NCBI GenBank assembly: GCA_050049355.1
Contig: JASFWK010000064.1
Location: 1 to 10,719 of the forward strand
Direction of reading: 5' to 3'
Source of the DNA: JASFWK01 sp050049355
Lineage (GTDB): Bacteria; Chloroflexota; Anaerolineae; B4-G1; DUEL01
Length of the DNA: 10,719 bases
Under the pieces are notes generated by a model. That model did no database searches. It had not been told where the DNA came from and worked only from the letters and a program-made list of their open reading frames with translations. The position numbers and the translations under genes are program-made. This document shows, in pieces, positions 6,335 to 10,719 of this stretch (the stretch's first letter is position 1; every line of letters begins with the position of its first letter).

Positions 6335-7267
6335 ATGAAGACACGGCAAGTCGACAGCTTCCTGCAAGCTCTGCGTCGCAGAGGATGCACACCAGACAGC
6401 ATAAGGGCCTACCGCTCTCACCTTCAGCCATTGCTGGAGTTCCTCAACGGCAACGGTCCGGAAGGCGCGACACGTACTGACCTCAATGCCTTCGTGGATC
6501 ACCTCTACCGTTGCACAACTCGATGGGACACCGGTTCGAAGTATCATTCTCCCAGACCCGGTCCTCTATCCAAGGCCACCATCGGTGACTACATTGCGGC
6601 GACCAAGAGGTTCTATTCGTGGCTGGTGGAAAGGGACATCCGTGAGGACAACCCGGCTGAACACCTGATTGTACCATCTCGCCCCAAGAAGAAGCCAAAG
6701 GCCCTTCGGCCCAAGGATTTCGTTGCAATGCTGGAGGCCTCAGTCCAGTCACGGATCCCGCAGCGTGATCGCGCCGTACTGCTCCTGCTCTACAACACCG
6801 GCATTCGCCTCGGTGGATTGGCCTCCCTTGAACTCCGGGACCTTGAGATAGAGCGAGGGCGCATGACTATCCGTGAGAAGGGGGACAAGGAGAGATACGC
6901 CTATTTCAACCAAAAAATCACGGGGGCTGCTCTACGGGAGTGGCTGGCTGTTCGCCCCGACGGCAAATCGGAAGCGGTGTTCACCACGGCAACTGGAGAG
7001 CCTTTGAAGAAGAGCAGTTTCGTCAGCATGCTGCGTCGTCTGGCGAAACGAGCCGGGATCAAAGGTCCGTTTCGCCCCCATAGCTTCCGACACCGTTTCG
7101 CTCTGGAGCAGTTGGATGCGGGTGTCGATGTGGCGGCTGTTGCTCGGATGATGGGCCATTCGTCACCTAAGACGACGCTCACGGCCTATGCTCGCTGGAC
7201 TGACGCGGACGTCGAACGCAAGGCGCGAGAGAACGACGCTGTCTTGCGCCTCTTTGAGGAGTCATAG
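6335..7267 (+). CDS. Tyrosine recombinase / integrase
   Basis: A complete 310-residue site-specific recombinase of the XerC/XerD-like integrase family, which cuts and rejoins DNA through a 3'-phosphotyrosine link. Residues 1-105 form the SAM-like core-binding domain, ending with FYSWLVERDIREDNPAEHL. The catalytic domain has all six expected positions: R158 in NTGIRLGGL, K182 or K185 in REKGDKER, H249 and R252 in RPHSFRHRF, H275 in MMGHSSPKTT and the nucleophile Y285 in TAYARW. The start has an ideal AGGAGG 8 bases upstream. The gene points to a tRNA fragment 114 bases after its stop, so it is most likely the integrase of the island rather than the chromosomal dimer-resolution enzyme. It seems intact and may still work if its second attachment site survives. 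Confidence 0.93.
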   Translation: MKTRQVDSFLQALRRRGCTPDSIRAYRSHLQPLLEFLNGNGPEGATRTDLNAFVDHLYRCTTRWDTGSKYHSPRPGPLSKATIGDYIAATKRFYSWLVERDIREDNPAEHLIVPSRPKKKPKALRPKDFVAMLEASVQSRIPQRDRAVLLLLYNTGIRLGGLASLELRDLEIERGRMTIREKGDKERYAYFNQKITGAALREWLAVRPDGKSEAVFTTATGEPLKKSSFVSMLRRLAKRAGIKGPFRPHSFRHRFALEQLDAGVDVAAVARMMGHSSPKTTLTAYARWTDADVERKARENDAVLRLFEES

Positions 7268-7322
7268 CGGGAATTGAAAACAGGAGCTGCTGGTAAGATT
7301 GAACAAGCTCCTCCAAGATGAC

Positions 7323-7355
7323 GAGCGGGCACCTCTGGGTGCCCGCTCTGTTCTT
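7323..7355 (+). terminator. Intrinsic terminator after the recombinase gene
   Basis: A perfect 11-base stem, GAGCGGGCACC (7323-7333) with GGTGCCCGCTC (7338-7348), loop TCTG, followed by TGTTCTT. It starts 55 bases after the recombinase stop. Confidence 0.88.
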
Positions 7356-7380
7356 GATGGCCAAAGCGTCAGACCAGTAG

Positions 7381-7425
7381 TTGCGGACCAGAAGGTCGCA
7401 GGTTCGAGTCCTGCCGGGGGTACTA
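7381..7425 (+). other. 3'-half tRNA fragment, probable attachment site at the island boundary
   Basis: The segment reads as the 3' half of a tRNA: anticodon loop TTGCGGA (anticodon GCG, Arg codon CGC, if the loop is set by T33), 3' anticodon strand CCAGA, variable loop AGGTC, perfect T-arm GCAGG-TTCGAGT-CCTGC, acceptor strand CGGGGGT and discriminator A. No matching 5' half (acceptor ACCCCCG or D-arm) precedes it. Integrases that use tRNA genes leave an intact tRNA at one end of the element and such a 3' fragment at the other. With this orientation the element lies to the left and contains the recombinase. No second copy is in the window. Confidence 0.75.
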
Positions 7426-7452
7426 GCTATTCGATTCTGCGAGGCGGCGGCA

Positions 7453-7513
7453 GCCAGGCGCCCTCTGGTCTTGTGAGAGAGAAGATCGGAGGGCGTCTGG
7501 CTTCTTGCGTTCT
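7453..7513 (+). terminator. Hairpin downstream of the tRNA fragment, possible old tRNA terminator
   Basis: GCCAGGCGCCCTC (7453-7465) pairs with GAGGGCGTCTGGC (7489-7501) along 13 positions with one G.U. The pyrimidine-rich TTCTTGCGTTCT follows on the plus strand. The position 28 bases after the tRNA 3' end suggests the terminator of the original tRNA gene. The following stretch to 7764 has no supported gene. Confidence 0.5.
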
Positions 7514-7764
7514 ACGTCGGATCCAGCACACTGAGGAACGTGGTCGGGCCGGGAACGGCAGTCTCCCGGGCTATAGAGCGATCATTTCCCCCAGGAAGGC
7601 CATATGTGCCAGGAGATCGTGTTCGGCTCCCTCCAGCAACTCTGCTGCCTTTGGCGAACTGGACTCCAGTCGTTCACCACCATGTCCAGTTGCTGGCCAG
7701 CCCCCTCGCGGTCGGGTTGAGCAAGGATGATGCGGAGGTGCCAGGACACGATCGGCTTGTGAGG

Positions 7765-8910
7765 CTATTCGATGGGAGCAATCTCGGTGATGTACAGCGT
7801 ACCCGGGACAGTGACGTCGGAACTGTAGCTGCTCACCCAGATATCGTACTGGCCCGGCGATGGGTTCTCAAACCCCACCAGAGGGTCCAGGTCGAAGTAG
7901 TCGTCGTTACAGCGCCACTGCGCAGCGGCATCGTTGACGATCAAGACAGTATCGCCGGCCCCATCCTCGGCCCGAAAGTAGAAGAAGAGGTTGTTGGCGG
8001 CCCCCTCCCAGTTGACTCGAAAATCCGGTGCACTCGTAGCGTATCCAACGCAGTTGTCGCCCAGTTCCAGCGGTTCCACGTCGACACTCCCATCGCTGAC
8101 AATGCTCACCGTATAGGGGTCAGGCATGAAACCAGCATTCAGGTCCACTTCGCCATAGTTCGGATCCAGCCAGTACTGGAGCTCATCGGGCGCCGCACCC
8201 ATGCGCTCTTCCGCCAAGGCCAGGAGATCCTCGATCTCTGGCGAAGGCTGTCCGGTGAGGGGCTCGAAGACAGGATCCACCTCGGGGGCAAACAGCACAC
8301 GGCTCCCTTCCTGGATGGGATAGGTCTTGCCCGTATCCATGACCGTCACAGTCACCTCGCCGCCGTAGACGCTGATCTCTGTGGTCTGTTCCTCCGGATC
8401 GGTGGTGACCTCCATAACCACGTAGTCCGGGTCGATGTACTCGCCGCCAGAGATAATGGCACTGATGTTGCCCACCGTCTTGTACCAGTAGATGGCCATG
8501 GTCCCGGCGATCAACTCCAGAGGACTGCCGAAGCTATCGGGCAATTGTATCTCGGTGTCGGGCTGCATGGTGATCTCCCCCTCGTCATCGGGCAGCAGGA
8601 CGATCGCCCCATCGTCTAGAAATGTACCCACCCCATACCCCCAGTCGGCATAGCCATAACCCACCTGCTCCTGCCAGGAGGCGACAGGCTGCAGGCAGAC
8701 CTGTGAAGGTTGTGGGTATACCTCAAAGGGGCCAGCAGCAAGCGCCGTGCCCGCCGCTCCGCAGACCGGTACTTCTGTCGGAGTCCCCCCAGCCACGGTA
8801 CGTTCGACCGGCGGCGTCGGGGGTGTGGGCTTACAGCACGCTCCAAGGGCAAGCAAAGACACTCCCAGAGACACTAGCAAGCCAGCCTTGAGAAACCTCT
8901 GTCCATTCAC
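7765..8910 (-). CDS. Secreted lipoprotein with FecR-like region and C-terminal beta-rich domain
   Basis: A 381-residue exported lipoprotein. The start is GTG at 8910, with GGAGG 7 bases upstream; the upstream ATG at 8955 lacks such a site. Residues 1-24 are a signal peptide (FLKAGLLVSLGVSLLALGA) with lipobox LGAC, giving a lipidated Cys25. A Pro/Thr-rich linker follows. Residues about 95-207 (VGTFLDDGAIVLLPDDEG, then ISVYGGEVTVTV and IQEGSRVLFAP) resemble the FecR-type periplasmic fold. Residues 285-378 (DNCVGYATSAPDFRVNW, VLIVNDAAAQWRC, NPSPGQYDIWVSSY) match a beta-rich domain of the pre-peptidase C-terminal kind seen in many exported proteins, with C287 and C334 as a possible disulfide. It is very acidic. 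It follows the membrane protein by 44 bases, so one operon is likely. A role at the cell surface is inferred; partner and ligand are unknown. Confidence 0.75.
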   Translation of the reverse strand: MNGQRFLKAGLLVSLGVSLLALGACCKPTPPTPPVERTVAGGTPTEVPVCGAAGTALAAGPFEVYPQPSQVCLQPVASWQEQVGYGYADWGYGVGTFLDDGAIVLLPDDEGEITMQPDTEIQLPDSFGSPLELIAGTMAIYWYKTVGNISAIISGGEYIDPDYVVMEVTTDPEEQTTEISVYGGEVTVTVMDTGKTYPIQEGSRVLFAPEVDPVFEPLTGQPSPEIEDLLALAEERMGAAPDELQYWLDPNYGEVDLNAGFMPDPYTVSIVSDGSVDVEPLELGDNCVGYATSAPDFRVNWEGAANNLFFYFRAEDGAGDTVLIVNDAAAQWRCNDDYFDLDPLVGFENPSPGQYDIWVSSYSSDVTVPGTLYITEIAPIE

Positions 8911-8954
8911 TGTTACACCTCCAATCGTTGGTGCCCCGGAAACAGAGCCCCACA

Positions 8955-10719
8955 CTAGAAAGGCGGCGCACCCCGCAGCAACAACTCCAACACGGACTCG
9001 ATGATCTCCTCAGCCCTGCCGCTGATAAAGCTCGAGGCAACCCCGCCGACGGCAGCGACAACGGAGGAGAGGTAGGGGGCCGAGACGGCAAGCCCCTCGG
9101 CACTCAGCACATCGCCCCACCCCAACCCATAGCGACGGGCGGTGTTCCAGTCAAAAGCCCACAGGCCGAGCGCGGTCAGAAAGAGGACCGTCTGACCGGC
9201 CTCCCACAACAGGGCCAGGGGATCGCCCATCGTGCTGCCCAGGAGCAGCACATTGCTGGGAAGGGTACACGCGGCAATGCCCACTGCCAGCGTCAGTCCC
9301 TTCTGGAGGCCGCTGGTACCACGGATGTAGGGAAAGAAATAGCCGAGCAGAAAGGCCGCCAGGAGCCACCTGGAAAAGAAGGGAAGCAGCACGGCGCCGA
9401 GTATCTGCAGGAGTGGAAAGGGGGTATTCACCAGCTCCTCCGCGCGAGCAAAGATGAACGGTGCGTAGAGCAGGAACAGGGCCGTGCTCAAAATCAACCC
9501 ATAGCCGCAGGACAACTTGGCGTTCTCCCACGGCCGGCTGGTAGGCCCGAAGGCAAAGACGGCCCGGCGCACATGGTAGTCCTCAGGCAGCTTCGCACCC
9601 TCGTCCGCCTGGTTGTTCTTGTCCGAGTGCTCCCCGCCCGCCTGGTGCTTCGCCCTCCACTGCATCCGGCGCAGTTCCGCGACAGCGTCCGGGCGCGCGT
9701 CGAGTTCCTGCTTCACCCCAGGCGCAGCATCCCATCGACCGGCCCGCTCGACCAAGCCCGGATAGACCCACAGCACGGCGATAATGAAGGGTATCAGGTT
9801 AAAGGGCAACCATTGGACGCTGCCGAGCCTTGCCCCCAGAAAACCGATCACGTAGACCGCAAAGATGAGCAATCCCATAAGCCTGTGCGGGCGGGCGCGG
9901 GCGGGAGGCAGCCGGTCACTGCGCCTCGCCCTTAGAAGCGGTACCAACGCCAGAAGGACCGTGTAGGGCAAGAGCAAGGAGCCCAGGATAAGGTAGAACT
10001 GGGCCCAGTGCTGCAGCTGCCAGCCCTCGGCGGGGTCAAGGCCAGATGCGGTGGTGGTGACCGGATAGGCCAGAATCGCCAGGATCGCCGCCAGTCCGAT
10101 GGCGGCCGGCCAGGAGGAAAAGGTCCCTCTGAAGCGGGACCGGCCCGGATCGTAGATCTCGCACATGAGCCAGGTCCAGGTCAGCAGGACGAGGATGGCT
10201 GCGGGAAACAGCAGCAGCGAAAGATATCCCTCGAAAAGGAGCAGGATCAAGTTCAGCAAGAGAGCCGCCAGGGTCAGTCCAAACCACCTGAGCCATCTGG
10301 CTCGTCCCTCTACCTGGGAGAGACCAAGCCGATGGACCCACGGCAGGAGCAGGGCAAACGTCATCGCCGCGCCCCACAAACTGACCTCGGGCGGGTACCT
10401 GGGCAGCCTCGAGACGGAGTCGGCGACCCCAGGGCGGACTGCGGCGAGAAGATCGTGCAGTATGCGCGGAAACGGAACGACATACGCCGGGAGCGGCACG
10501 AGCCACATCAAGAGCGCCAGGATCAGTAGAAGGTTACGACTCGTGCCGGACCCGACCGGCCCCAGGCGGCGCAGCCCGCTGGGCAGCAGCAGCCACAGGA
10601 ATGGGACCAGGGGCACCAGGGGCAGGGCGATCAGGTTGAGCGTTCCACCCACCCGACCCATCGCAGCTTGAACGTCTGCCCACAGCCTCCCGAGCCAGGC
10701 CGAACCGGATCGAGCACTG
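8955..10719 (-). CDS. Polytopic membrane protein of unknown function (N-terminus outside window)
   Basis: At least 587 residues are open from the right edge; the ATG at 10661 is probably internal, because the 19 codons before it (WLGRLWADVQAA and neighbours) contain no stop and read on smoothly. Counting from that Met, I see about nine hydrophobic segments up to residue 300, a soluble charged stretch (about 305-375, with KHQAGGEHSDKNNQADEG), then four more segments (for example YGLILSTALFLLYAPFIFA and TVLFLTALGLWAFDW) and a small Ala/Ser-rich tail with an amphipathic end. The motif RRAVFAFGPTSRPWENAKL just before the second membrane block reminds me of DUF6185-type proteins, but I am not sure. 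No transporter or enzyme motif is evident. It is the upstream gene of the lipoprotein, so the two may act together in the envelope. Confidence 0.7.
   Translation of the reverse strand, partial: SARSGSAWLGRLWADVQAAMGRVGGTLNLIALPLVPLVPFLWLLLPSGLRRLGPVGSGTSRNLLLILALLMWLVPLPAYVVPFPRILHDLLAAVRPGVADSVSRLPRYPPEVSLWGAAMTFALLLPWVHRLGLSQVEGRARWLRWFGLTLAALLLNLILLLFEGYLSLLLFPAAILVLLTWTWLMCEIYDPGRSRFRGTFSSWPAAIGLAAILAILAYPVTTTASGLDPAEGWQLQHWAQFYLILGSLLLPYTVLLALVPLLRARRSDRLPPARARPHRLMGLLIFAVYVIGFLGARLGSVQWLPFNLIPFIIAVLWVYPGLVERAGRWDAAPGVKQELDARPDAVAELRRMQWRAKHQAGGEHSDKNNQADEGAKLPEDYHVRRAVFAFGPTSRPWENAKLSCGYGLILSTALFLLYAPFIFARAEELVNTPFPLLQILGAVLLPFFSRWLLAAFLLGYFFPYIRGTSGLQKGLTLAVGIAACTLPSNVLLLGSTMGDPLALLWEAGQTVLFLTALGLWAFDWNTARRYGLGWGDVLSAEGLAVSAPYLSSVVAAVGGVASSFISGRAEEIIESVLELLLRGAPPF

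Noticed and set aside
7299..7730. 143-codon frame containing DQKVAGSSPAGGT
   Set aside because: This peptide is the well-known false translation of a tRNA 3' end and confirms the tRNA fragment instead; the frame also crosses two hairpins.
7540..8619. 359-codon plus-strand frame over the lipoprotein gene
   Set aside because: It is a mirror of the lipoprotein, which has a lipobox, a ribosome binding site and recognisable domains; no motif or start signal supports the plus-strand frame.
8928..9935. 335-codon plus-strand frame over the membrane protein gene
   Set aside because: Its Gln/Gly/Arg-rich sequence is what a leucine-rich membrane gene gives when read backwards.
1..10719. CRISPR array or tandem repeat array
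   Set aside because: No regularly spaced repeats of 20-40 bases were seen on either strand.

Overview
The window looks like the right-hand end of an integrated genomic island followed by about 3.3 kb of probable host chromosome. The DNA is GC-rich, with frequent GTG/TTG starts and good Shine-Dalgarno sites. It carries an IS630-type element, a DUF433/DUF5615 toxin-antitoxin pair and an AbiE-type pair. This mix, and the style of the lipoprotein, suggests a Chloroflexota-like or other GC-rich environmental bacterium, but the sequence alone does not prove the phylum.

Island part (1 to about 7425). The left edge holds the C-terminal two-thirds of a SNF2-type helicase that ends in a sliding-clamp-like QMSLF motif and is followed by a strong intrinsic terminator. 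Converging on it is a minus-strand operon: a DUF433 antitoxin, a DUF5615 PIN-like toxin, and a third small protein that resembles the antitoxin of a different toxin family. A clear sigma70-type promoter (TTGACG-16-TACAAT) fixes the operon's start. Next come a tRNA-Met(CAU) relic without a D-arm, a short chimeric ORF with a TPR tail, and an AbiEi/AbiEii (antitoxin/nucleotidyltransferase) pair with its own promoter and a perfect 8-bp inverted-repeat operator. Two diverged copies of one short coding sequence flank the AbiE pair in direct orientation. An IS630-type element with a frameshifted transposase follows, then a structured intergenic region and an intact tyrosine recombinase on the plus strand.

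Boundary. Just beyond the recombinase gene and its terminator lies a 3'-half tRNA (anticodon loop to acceptor end, perfect T-arm) with no 5' half. This is the classic scar of integration into a tRNA gene. It predicts that the intact tRNA, and the other end of the island, lie to the left of this window.

Probable host part (about 7430 to the end). After a hairpin that may be the tRNA gene's old terminator come two minus-strand genes in tandem: a polytopic membrane protein of unknown function that runs off the right edge, and a lipoprotein with a FecR-like middle region and a C-terminal beta-rich domain. Their 44-nt spacing suggests one transcript and perhaps a shared envelope function.

Together the island genes look like a stability and defence cargo: two toxin-antitoxin modules that could stabilise the element, a recombinase for movement, and insertion-sequence and gene debris from repeated exchange.
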